Positions 7,579 to 13,602 of a stretch of DNA of 13,602 nucleotides are shown here, piece after piece; positions within the stretch are counted from its first letter, which is position 1; every line of letters starts with the position of its first letter. This DNA is from JAGLSB01 sp023135955 (GTDB lineage Bacteria; Bacteroidota; Bacteroidia; Bacteroidales; GCA-2748055), in the NCBI GenBank assembly GCA_030673645.1, contig DAOVIO010000112.1, forward strand, positions 1 through 13,602. The letters are read 5' to 3'. Both the position numbers and the translations under genes were made by a program. The notes beneath the pieces were generated by a model. The model had not been told where the DNA came from. It saw only the letters and a list, made by a program, of their open reading frames with translations, and did no database searches.

Positions 7579-8943
7579 CTATCTTGTCTTCACCCGAGTA
7601 CTCTCATCTATCCAGCAATTGAAACTAAATTCATCTCCCTCATGTAAACTTCTGAAGAAGGTCTCTTCAACATTAGGAAAGCTGGATTTGTACTGAGCAA
7701 TGAGGTCATTGGCTTTTACAGTAATAGATGGATCAACACTTTTAGCTTTTATACAATAATCAACTGCAAGCCAGTGAATTGCTTGTTTCTCAAATGCGTC
7801 AACATTGCATGACTTAATACCTTCAACACTTGCTGCTGCAATAACAAAATAAGGATCGCCCCAATTTGTTTTACTTTGACTTGCTTTTTTTGCATAAAAA
7901 CGAGCTTCTTTGGGATTTGATAACTTACCAAGATAAATAAGTGAAAGTTGATACTGATATAAGGCTTTTCTATCTGCTTTTTCTTCAATTTCAATAGCCA
8001 TAATCAGATATTCAGCTGCTTTTTCGTAATTTTCATTATTAATATTGAATTTTGCTACTTTATAAGCGATTCCTGCATCAGGACTAATCTTCAATAGCAT
8101 ATCATTAACATTTGCACAGAAGGCCGTATTTTCACAGCCAGATGAAGTAAGTAAATCGATAGTTAATTGCATTAACTCTTCATTTGATTCATCATTCGAA
8201 ATTTTCTCAGCAAAGAAAGTCTCCAAAGGTTCACAATCTTTAAAGTTTGAATTTTCCAGAATCCTATCCAACATATTTTCAGCTCGGCGAATACTTGGAA
8301 TACTTTTGCCGGCTTTTCTCTTTTCAGCAAGGATATCCTGACATACAAAATATTTTGAAAGGAATTCTTCTTCCTCAATAAGACCATTATTAAACATAAC
8401 AGAGGCGGTCTGAGCAAGCCCTGTAATAACATTTAAACTGGTTTCTGAACCGCCTAATCTTGCAGAATTAGAAAAAGCCTCATAGGCATTCTGATAATCC
8501 TTTTCATTATAACGAATAATATCAACTCCCTTTCTACCAAGGACATATCCCTCATTGCCAAAATATTGGATTCTTCGGTCATAAATTAACATTAATGTGT
8601 CAAATAAGCCCGCTCTAATTTGAGGATCTTCAGTTTGAGAAAGTAGATGTTGATAAATCTTTGCGCCTATTATGTAAATATTCTCCCTTGCTTCAGGAGC
8701 ATTTTCAAAAACAAGCTTCCAGGGTGCCAATGCATAATCAGGCAGATCAATTTTCATGTACTCCGCCATGTTGGAGAGGTTATTCGCACATTGAATTCTG
8801 GAAATACTGTCGGGTCCGAATTTCGGATTCAAATAGGGCCGGGGAGGATCACTATTTTGAGCCGCGACAGAAAAAAATGAGAAAAAAAGAACAAGGTTTA
8901 AAAAGTAAGTGGTTAGTACTTTGGTAAAAAAGTACTTTGTCAT
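7579..8943 (-). CDS. Exported TPR-like helical repeat protein, function unknown
   Basis: 454 residues with a signal peptide (residues ~1-28, hydrophobic core FLNLVLFFSFF, ending VAAQ), so it acts in the periplasm or envelope. The rest is almost entirely helical. The clearest tetratricopeptide-like units are at residues ~285-385 (AGIAYKVAKFNINNENYEKAAEYLIMAIEI, then ALYQYQLSLIYLGKLSNPKEARFYAKKA). TPR proteins usually act as docking scaffolds, and no enzyme motif is seen. The C-terminus (FPNVEETFFRSLHEGDEFSFNCWIDESTRVKTR region) ends in a compact block with GDEFSF and NCWIDEST. From memory, related tails close other Bacteroidota TPR proteins. It has about ten cysteines in the mature part, which is many for an exported protein, so disulfides are possible. 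It converges on the phosphoesterase, diverges from the next gene, and seems to stand alone. Confidence 0.8.
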   Translation of the reverse strand: MTKYFFTKVLTTYFLNLVLFFSFFSVAAQNSDPPRPYLNPKFGPDSISRIQCANNLSNMAEYMKIDLPDYALAPWKLVFENAPEARENIYIIGAKIYQHLLSQTEDPQIRAGLFDTLMLIYDRRIQYFGNEGYVLGRKGVDIIRYNEKDYQNAYEAFSNSARLGGSETSLNVITGLAQTASVMFNNGLIEEEEFLSKYFVCQDILAEKRKAGKSIPSIRRAENMLDRILENSNFKDCEPLETFFAEKISNDESNEELMQLTIDLLTSSGCENTAFCANVNDMLLKISPDAGIAYKVAKFNINNENYEKAAEYLIMAIEIEEKADRKALYQYQLSLIYLGKLSNPKEARFYAKKASQSKTNWGDPYFVIAAASVEGIKSCNVDAFEKQAIHWLAVDYCIKAKSVDPSITVKANDLIAQYKSSFPNVEETFFRSLHEGDEFSFNCWIDESTRVKTR

Positions 8944-9113
8944 AATTATTATTATTTAAGGTTCAGAAATTATTCTACAAATATCGTGCTAAATTTATAA
9001 ATTCTGATAATTATTTTTCGAATATTTTTGAAATTATGATAAAATCTTGAAACCAGTAGCTAAAACCTATTGTTTAATGCTGTATTTATATAAAGGTTCG
9101 ACATAGAATTTTC

Positions 9114-9130
9114 ATATTTTTTAAAAATAT
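9114..9130. repeat. 17-bp AT-only palindrome in the divergent intergenic region
   Basis: ATATTTTT-T-AAAAATAT is a perfect 8-bp-arm palindrome in the 256-bp gap (8944-9199) between two divergent genes, 70 bp upstream of the start at 9200. It could be a regulator site or simple AT-rich sequence. I found no convincing promoter pair for either flanking gene. Confidence 0.35.
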
Positions 9131-9199
9131 TGTATATTTATTGAAGTATATTAAGGCAATTGGAGCAGACTATGTTTTATTCTTTTAAATCCTAAAACT

Positions 9200-10333
9200 A
9201 TGAAAACTGCCAGATCCATAATAATTATTCTATCCATTATTGTTTTATTCCCTCTATTAGGGAGCTTTATGTGGATTATTCAAAAAGAAACAAAGCTTGA
9301 TTTAATGATTATAAATAAAACCGTTGAAAAGGTTTCGAAAAATGAAATGAGATCTTTGAACTGGGTTTTAAACTACAATAAGATCGTAAAGTCAAGCTCA
9401 GATTCTTATAATTATGAAAAAGATTATTTCGGTTATCATCCCGAGCCTATCTCTGAAGATAGATATATTCAGTCCTTTAAATTAAAGGATCTATCTGTAC
9501 TAAAAGATAAATACGAAGGTTTTATATTTCTTGATAATCAAGGTGTTAGAATAGATGGGGCTAGTAATCCCCGAATGGATTATTATGGAGGATTTAATCA
9601 ATCCGACTACCTTCTGTTAAAGGAAATGTCCGATGAAGGAAAGCTAATTATTGCTGAATATAACTTTTTTTCAGAACCAACTGAAGATTTGGTAAGATTC
9701 AATACTGAACAGTTTCTCGATGTATATAGTGTACATTGGAAGGGGAAATTTATGCGAAATTTAGATAAGGAAAAAATTTCTAAAGTTCTTGACGATAAAT
9801 GGATAGGAATCTATAGTGATTATACCGGAAATGATTGGACATTCACTGGCTCAGGTATAGTTCTGATTAATGAGAAACAATCAAGAATACTTGTTTTACC
9901 TGCCGATCAGTATATGACGAAGGAGTTTCCAAGTATCATTACAAATTCTGATCTAGCTTCATTTTATAATGTAAAAGAAATTATACCTTTTACCGGTTGG
10001 TTTCAGATAGTTTATGAAGGAAAGAACGATGTAATTAGTAGATTTGCCCTTAATCTTAATGAAGAAGGTAAGCAGATAGTTATGAATAGCGGTTTAGAAT
10101 GCGGATCTCCGGCGGCAATTTCTTTGGCAAATCAGCATCAGTATTTTTTCGCTGGCGATTTCTCTAAACAAAGTGTATTTCTGGGCTGTTCCAAAGTTAG
10201 AATGCTAAATAATCTTGTGCATTTAGGTTGTAGCATGAGGGGAAACAGTCCATCTCAGTTTTTTCATAATTATTATCTGCCTATGTATTCTGCTATTCTT
10301 AATGAATACAGTACTTCTCTTGAAAAGGAATAG
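9200..10333 (+). CDS. Membrane-anchored extracytoplasmic protein of unknown function
   Basis: 377 residues. A single hydrophobic segment at residues ~5-26 (IIIILSIIVLFPLLGSFMWII) follows a short basic N-terminus, so the protein is probably anchored in the inner membrane with the rest in the periplasm; no lipobox is present. Residues ~105-190 contain FIFLDNQGVRIDG, YGGFNQSDYLLLKEM, GKLIIAEYNFFSEPT and an FNTEQFLDVYSVHWKGKFMRNLD stretch. Residues ~200-260 contain WIGIYSDYTGNDWTFTGSGIVLINE and RILVLP. The alternating strand-helix pattern with a loading-like YGG / AEYN arrangement reminds me of an unnamed family of extracytoplasmic proteins also found in Firmicutes, but I cannot name a domain or assign an activity. 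It ends 44 bp before the omega-amidase gene with no terminator between, suggesting co-transcription. Confidence 0.75.
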   Translation: MKTARSIIIILSIIVLFPLLGSFMWIIQKETKLDLMIINKTVEKVSKNEMRSLNWVLNYNKIVKSSSDSYNYEKDYFGYHPEPISEDRYIQSFKLKDLSVLKDKYEGFIFLDNQGVRIDGASNPRMDYYGGFNQSDYLLLKEMSDEGKLIIAEYNFFSEPTEDLVRFNTEQFLDVYSVHWKGKFMRNLDKEKISKVLDDKWIGIYSDYTGNDWTFTGSGIVLINEKQSRILVLPADQYMTKEFPSIITNSDLASFYNVKEIIPFTGWFQIVYEGKNDVISRFALNLNEEGKQIVMNSGLECGSPAAISLANQHQYFFAGDFSKQSVFLGCSKVRMLNNLVHLGCSMRGNSPSQFFHNYYLPMYSAILNEYSTSLEKE

Positions 10334-10377
10334 GATACAGAATAAGAATGAAATTAAAAAGCACATTATTCTGATTT

Positions 10378-11142
10378 ATGAAAATTACTATAATACAAGC
10401 CGATCTCTATTGGGAAAATGTAGAAAGAAATCGAAATCATCTATATCATCTTATCAAAGAATTTGCAACTGGCTCTGATATTGTATTACTTCCTGAGATG
10501 TTTACCACAGGATTTACAATGAAATCAAAGGATTTTGCAGAATCTCTAAATGGGCCAAGTCATAAATGGATGAAAGATCTTGCAAATGAAATGAAGCTTG
10601 CAATCTCAGGAAGTCTGATTATTAAAGAAAAGGGAAAATACTATAATCGACTTTTATTTGTAGAACCAGGAGAAAAGACCTGGCATTATGATAAAAGACA
10701 TCTTTTCAGGATGGGAGATGAAGATAAGCATTTCAATCAGGGAAGCGATCAGGTTTTGATCAATTACAGGAATATAAAAATATTCCCTCTTATATGTTAT
10801 GATCTTCGTTTTCCTGTGTGGAGCAGGAATAAAGATGGTTTTGACCTTTTATGCTATCATTCAAACTGGCCTGCTAGTCGCGATTACGTTTGGAAGAATT
10901 TATTGAAAGCCCGGGCCATTGAAAATCAATGCTATGTTGCCGGTATTAATAGAGTGGGATCTGATGGGGAAGGAGTAAAATATATTGGAAATTCCCTGTT
11001 AGTAGATCCAAAAGGGAAAATTATTTCTGATTTGGGGAACGAGGAAAATGTGGAAACAGTAACAATTGATACAGAAAGCTTAGAGAAATTCAGAAAGAAA
11101 TTTCCAGTATGGAAAGACGCGGATAAGTTTAAAATAGAATAA
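10378..11142 (+). CDS. Nitrilase-superfamily omega-amidase (YafV/NIT2 type)
   Basis: Cytosolic carbon-nitrogen hydrolase of 254 residues, the usual length for this group. The Glu-Lys-Cys triad is E40 (LLPEMFTTGF), K106 (HYDKRHLF) and C140 (LICYDLRFP). The LPEMFTTGF, KRHLFRMGDE and CYDLRFPVW signatures are those of omega-amidases such as E. coli YafV and mammalian NIT2, which hydrolyse alpha-ketoglutaramate or alpha-ketosuccinamate and salvage the products of glutamine or methionine-pathway transamination. No signal peptide is present. The start ATG at 10378 precedes a typical first strand (KITIIQADL). No methionine-salvage genes are nearby, so the metabolic context cannot be inferred from neighbours. 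It is probably the second gene of a two-gene transcript. Confidence 0.92.
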   Translation: MKITIIQADLYWENVERNRNHLYHLIKEFATGSDIVLLPEMFTTGFTMKSKDFAESLNGPSHKWMKDLANEMKLAISGSLIIKEKGKYYNRLLFVEPGEKTWHYDKRHLFRMGDEDKHFNQGSDQVLINYRNIKIFPLICYDLRFPVWSRNKDGFDLLCYHSNWPASRDYVWKNLLKARAIENQCYVAGINRVGSDGEGVKYIGNSLLVDPKGKIISDLGNEENVETVTIDTESLEKFRKKFPVWKDADKFKIE

Positions 11143-11145
11143 AAT

Positions 11146-11189
11146 AAAAGAAAAGAAAAGAAAAGGAGGGTGTGGCCCTCCTTTTTTAA
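11146..11189. terminator. Bidirectional rho-independent terminator between amidase and SlyD-like genes
   Basis: AAAAGGAGGG (11161-11170) pairs perfectly with CCCTCCTTTT (11176-11185) around a 5-base loop, with T-rich sequence to the right and A-rich sequence to the left, so it can terminate both convergent transcripts. The left A-tract is four tandem AAAAG pentamers (11146-11165), which run into the stem. It lies within 50 bp of both stop codons. Confidence 0.85.
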
Positions 11190-11192
11190 TTC

Positions 11193-11741
11193 TTAATGCT
11201 GGTTACTTCCGCTACTGCTGCAGCCATCATCATTACAATTAGAACAACTTCCAGAAGAGTGGATATGACCATGTTTCAGCTCATCTTCGTTTGCTTCACG
11301 AATATCGGTAACCTTACCCTTAAAGAACAGGTCGGCACCAGCCATTGGATGATTAAAATCCATTTTAACTGTTTCTTCCCCAATGCTAATAACAATACCA
11401 TTCAGTCTACGACCCTCATTATCTAACATAGGAATTGAATTACCTACTTTTACCATAGTTTGATCCATTTGTCCGTCAACTTTGAATACATCGAGAGGAA
11501 CATCAACCAAAGCATTATCTTGTAAGGCACCATATGCCTCATCTGTTTTTAACATAAAGGAGAATTCATCTTCCTTTTTGAGTCCGTTGAGATTTTCTTC
11601 AAATTTTGGAAGAAGATTTCCAGAACCGTATAAAAAGATCAAGGGATTATCTGCATTCAAATTTTCAATAACCTCACCATTATTATTGTCTTTTCTTAAT
11701 TCATAGATAATAGAAACTACTTTATTGCTTTCAATGATCAT
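11193..11741 (-). CDS. slyD: FKBP-type peptidyl-prolyl cis-trans isomerase, SlyD-like
   Basis: Cytosolic proline isomerase and chaperone, 182 residues. The FKBP fold is split: residues ~1-70 (with FLYGSGNLLPKFEENLNGLKKEDEF and DEAYG) and ~128-150 (DFNHPMAGADLFFKGKV). The insert-in-flap chaperone domain typical of SlyD lies between, residues ~72-127. Residues 157-182 are a His/Cys-rich tail with H157, H159, H161, C166, C169, C174 and H182, like the metal-binding tail by which E. coli SlyD holds nickel or zinc. The tail is shorter than in E. coli, and metal binding here is inferred. The ATG at 11741 gives the normal N-terminus. There are no nickel-enzyme genes nearby, so a general folding role is more likely than a dedicated metallochaperone role. 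Confidence 0.93.
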   Translation of the reverse strand: MIIESNKVVSIIYELRKDNNNGEVIENLNADNPLIFLYGSGNLLPKFEENLNGLKKEDEFSFMLKTDEAYGALQDNALVDVPLDVFKVDGQMDQTMVKVGNSIPMLDNEGRRLNGIVISIGEETVKMDFNHPMAGADLFFKGKVTDIREANEDELKHGHIHSSGSCSNCNDDGCSSSGSNQH

Positions 11742-11769
11742 ATTCTTATAAATTTTTGTAAATATTTGA

Positions 11770-11799
11770 CAAATAAAGCTAATTATTAACGATTTTCAA
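11770..11799 (-). promoter_or_regulatory. Candidate promoter of the SlyD-like gene
   Basis: On the minus strand TTG (11799-11797) is followed after 19 bp by TTTATTTG (11777-11770), one mismatch from TAnnTTTG. This would start transcription about 20 bases before the ATG. The match is by eye only. Confidence 0.4.
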
Positions 11800-11828
11800 A
11801 AATGAAAATGATAAAAATATCTTAAAAA

Positions 11829-11915
11829 CAGGGTCAACGCATATAATAATCTGTAGATTTTTAAGGAAGCAATCATTATTCCTCTAAAATTAGATATTTA
11901 AATGCGTTGGCCCTG
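11829..11915 (-). repeat. 87-bp inverted-repeat structure: long hairpin terminator or MITE-like element
   Basis: CAGGGTCAACGCAT (11829-11842) is the inverse of ATGCGTTGGCCCTG (11902-11915) except for one G-T pair, so 14-bp arms enclose 59 bp. Inside, TTTTTAAGGAA (11858-11868) pairs with TTCCTCTAAAA (11879-11889) with a one-base bulge, making a nested hairpin. Read on the minus strand the outer stem ends in CTG followed by TTTTT, so it can act as terminator for the beta-barrel gene whose stop codon is at 11932. Fully paired arms also look like terminal inverted repeats of a miniature transposable element, but I see no target-site duplication at the edges. Confidence 0.7.
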
Positions 11916-11931
11916 CAGAACAACAGTGATT

Positions 11932-12519
11932 TTAATTAAAATAAATTTGTAGCCCGAAGCGAATCAAAGGATTATTATAAGGAGAACTTGAAGAATTAGT
12001 CAGATCAGATAGAATCATTATATTCATAAAGACTTTTTTGCTGACCTGCTGACTAATCCCTCCTCCTGCAAGGAAACCATGATACCAGAATCGGTCAGAA
12101 TCAATGGTTTGGAATAATCCGTAGTATTCCGCATCCAGATTTAATGCTTCATATTCAGCATAAGTGAATAATGATATTTTAGAAGGTAAGGGTAGAATAT
12201 CTCTTAAGTCAGGAGCTAATATAATTTTCACGAAAGTTCGTAATCCTAATTTATAGGTATTTACATCCACAGCCCGAGAATAAAAATTAAGCTGTCTGAA
12301 ATACTCATATCGAACTCCAAAACCTGTTGAAAGCTGTGGGGTTAAATGAAATCCAATTGTCGGTGCCACTTCAACCATTGTTATATCACCGAGAATGAGG
12401 CCAAAATCAGGTGATAGATACCATCTACCTTCTGGTTCCTCAGGTTCTATATCATACTGGGCAAGTAATGACAATGGAAAAAGCAGTAATAAAACAAACA
12501 AAATACTACGAAAATTCAT
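11932..12519 (-). CDS. Small outer-membrane beta-barrel protein
   Basis: 195 residues. A signal peptide at residues ~1-20 (SILFVLLLLFPLSLLAQ) is followed by a short acidic linker (DIEPEEPEG). The rest consists of alternating amphipathic strands such as WYLSPDFGLILG, VEVAPTIGFHLTPQLSTGFGVRYEYF, TYKLGLRTFVKII and KISLFTYAEYEALNL, ending with PLIRFGLQIYFN. A final aromatic-rich strand is typical of Bacteroidota outer-membrane barrels, and the size suggests about eight strands. It most resembles the general OmpA-barrel/outer-membrane-beta-barrel type of unknown specificity. No peptidoglycan-binding domain is attached. The start codon at 12519 directly precedes the signal peptide. It is divergent from the dehydrogenase gene 100 bp away. 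Confidence 0.8.
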   Translation of the reverse strand: MNFRSILFVLLLLFPLSLLAQYDIEPEEPEGRWYLSPDFGLILGDITMVEVAPTIGFHLTPQLSTGFGVRYEYFRQLNFYSRAVDVNTYKLGLRTFVKIILAPDLRDILPLPSKISLFTYAEYEALNLDAEYYGLFQTIDSDRFWYHGFLAGGGISQQVSKKVFMNIMILSDLTNSSSSPYNNPLIRFGLQIYFN

Positions 12520-12619
12520 TCTGATTCTGATTTAATAGTAATATCCGTTTTCGAATTTAATAATAAAAGTATATTTTTAGAGACTATGAAGGGAAATTTA
12601 TAAAATCTAAATTAGTTTA

Positions 12620-13324
12620 ATGAATATTATCATTACAGGAGCTAGCAGGGGAATAGGGGCTGCTTTATGCCGAAACCTTGCAATTAGGGGCGGACACAGC
12701 TTATTCTTATTGTCTCGAAATGCTGATGCACTTACAAAATTGCAAAATGAGTTATTGAGCTTAAATAAACAAAATGAAATTTCGATATTGAATTATGATT
12801 TATCCGATGTCAATATTTTTCCTGATTTATTAGCTCATGTTTCAGATAAAGTTGATAAAATTGATATATTAATCAATAATGCAGGGAGTATTGTAGTTAA
12901 AAATTTCCAGGACTTTACTATTGAAGAAATCGATCGGCAGTTCAGAGTTAATTATATGGCTCCGGTTCAAATGATTCAATCATTTATTCCATTATTGAAG
13001 AAATCTAAATCGCCTCATGTTGTAAATATAAGTAGTATGGCAGGATTTCAAGGCAGCAAGAAATTTCCCGGTTTATCACATTATTCAGCTTCAAAAGCAG
13101 CTATTGCTTCACTTACAGAATCGCTAGCAGAAGAATTCAAACAGGAAATAGCTTTTAATGCTCTCTGTCTTGGAGCGGTACAGACAGAAATGCTGGAAGA
13201 AGCTTTTCCCGGTTATCAGGCGCCATTAAATCCGGATGAAATGGCAGAATATATTGCAGATTTTGCATTAAACGCACACAAATATATGAATGGTAAGGTT
13301 TTGCCGGTTTCGTTGAGTTTGTGA
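12620..13324 (+). CDS. Short-chain dehydrogenase/reductase (classical SDR)
   Basis: Cytosolic NAD(P)-dependent oxidoreductase of 234 residues, normal to slightly short for a classical SDR. The cofactor motif TGASRGIG is at residues 6-13 and NNAG at 86-89. The catalytic set is N111, S138/S139 in VVNISSM, Y155 and K159 in YSASKAA. R33 of LLSRN at the end of strand 2 favours NADP(H) over NAD(H), which is an inference from that position. The substrate region (residues ~185-210, CLGAVQTEMLEEAFPGYQAPLNPDEMAE) is generic and gives no substrate. No linked biosynthetic genes are present. The start at 12620 sits directly before the first strand (NIIITGAS). Confidence 0.9.
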   Translation: MNIIITGASRGIGAALCRNLAIRGGHSLFLLSRNADALTKLQNELLSLNKQNEISILNYDLSDVNIFPDLLAHVSDKVDKIDILINNAGSIVVKNFQDFTIEEIDRQFRVNYMAPVQMIQSFIPLLKKSKSPHVVNISSMAGFQGSKKFPGLSHYSASKAAIASLTESLAEEFKQEIAFNALCLGAVQTEMLEEAFPGYQAPLNPDEMAEYIADFALNAHKYMNGKVLPVSLSL

Positions 13325-13348
13325 GGAAAGGGGGATAGGTGCTACTAT

Positions 13349-13370
13349 ATAACATGATACTGTTATTTTC
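13349..13370 (+). terminator. Possible weak terminator of the dehydrogenase gene
   Basis: ATAACA (13349-13354) pairs with TGTTAT (13361-13366) around a 6-base loop, followed by TTTC, 25 bp after the stop codon. The AT-rich stem is weak, but this is the only hairpin seen between these two convergent genes. Confidence 0.35.
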
Positions 13371-13401
13371 AATTTAAAATAGGGTGGGCTATACCACTAA
13401 A

Positions 13402-13602
13402 TTACTCAGATATATTGCATGATGCATATATTGTTCTCTGCAGCCCATCGAGCTCTTCATAAATTTCCCTTTCTGATTTTTGCCAGACAATACCAGTAAG
13501 TTCAAATAAATAATTTTCTGCTGAATTATTATACTTTAACGGTATAAGATTTAAAACTTCAGGTAAATCTATATTGCTTTTAAAATGTAAGCCTTCGGCC
13601 AA
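13402..13602 (-). CDS. Partial gene, C-terminal 67 codons of an unidentified protein
   Basis: An open frame runs from the right edge of the window to a TAA stop at 13402-13404, so the 5' end lies outside. The visible 66 residues are soluble, mixed helix and strand, including LPEVLNLIPLKYNNSAENYLFELTGIVW and a charged helix KSEREIYEELDGLQRTIYAS. There is no in-frame ATG near the edge; the frame opens with TTG, which is more likely an internal leucine codon. I do not recognise the family. It converges on the dehydrogenase gene. Confidence 0.6.
   Translation of the reverse strand: MAEGLHFKSNIDLPEVLNLIPLKYNNSAENYLFELTGIVWQKSEREIYEELDGLQRTIYASCNISE

Noticed and set aside
8978..8985. CAAATATC, near-match to a minus-strand TAnnTTTG box for the TPR-like gene
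   Set aside because: No TTG element at the proper distance upstream on that strand.
11829..11915. Inverted repeat taken as a proven MITE
   Set aside because: No target-site duplication is seen at the edges and only one copy is in view, so I list it as either a MITE-like element or a terminator.

Overview
The window looks like chromosomal DNA from a member of the Bacteroidota. The evidence is an AT-rich composition, start codons preceded by A/T-rich sequence instead of Shine-Dalgarno sites, promoter candidates of the TTG/TAnnTTTG type, secreted proteins with leaders ending in ...CQ or ...AQ, and a large exported protein ending in a type IX secretion (T9SS) sorting domain. I found no rRNA, tRNA, CRISPR array, transposase or phage gene.

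Left part (1-3931). A complete OmpR/PhoB-type response regulator (+) converges on a 749-residue PiT-family phosphate permease (-) that carries a long soluble C-terminal extension. The pairing hints at phosphate homeostasis, but no partner histidine kinase lies in the window. The gap between the two genes is filled by a 76-bp element made of two 28-bp palindromes, whose terminal GTAG/CTAC bases form the stop codons of both genes. Upstream of the permease is an 839-bp gene-free stretch. It holds an octanucleotide tandem array with an inverted middle block, a 10-bp tandem duplication and a 16-bp direct repeat bracketing about 0.6 kb.

Middle part (3932-8943). A 1160-residue secreted mosaic protein has a five-repeat propeller, six Kelch motifs, an Ig-like BIG2 domain, a purple-acid-phosphatase-like N-domain, a calcineurin-like metallophosphoesterase and a T9SS tail. 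It ends at a hairpin terminator. It converges on an exported TPR-like protein of unknown role that has its own terminator.

Right part (8944-13602). A membrane-anchored extracytoplasmic protein of unknown function is followed 44 bp later by an omega-amidase-type nitrilase, probably in one transcript. These converge on a SlyD-like FKBP prolyl isomerase across a shared bidirectional terminator. Next come a small outer-membrane beta-barrel protein (-), followed by an 87-bp inverted-repeat structure, then a divergent short-chain dehydrogenase (+), and the 3' end of an unidentified gene (-) running off the right edge.

Most genes are ordinary housekeeping or envelope functions. The best leads are the non-coding repeat elements, which sit precisely at gene ends or upstream regions, and the unusual domain mosaic of the secreted phosphoesterase. 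I see no clear sign of a defence system or other multi-gene novel system.
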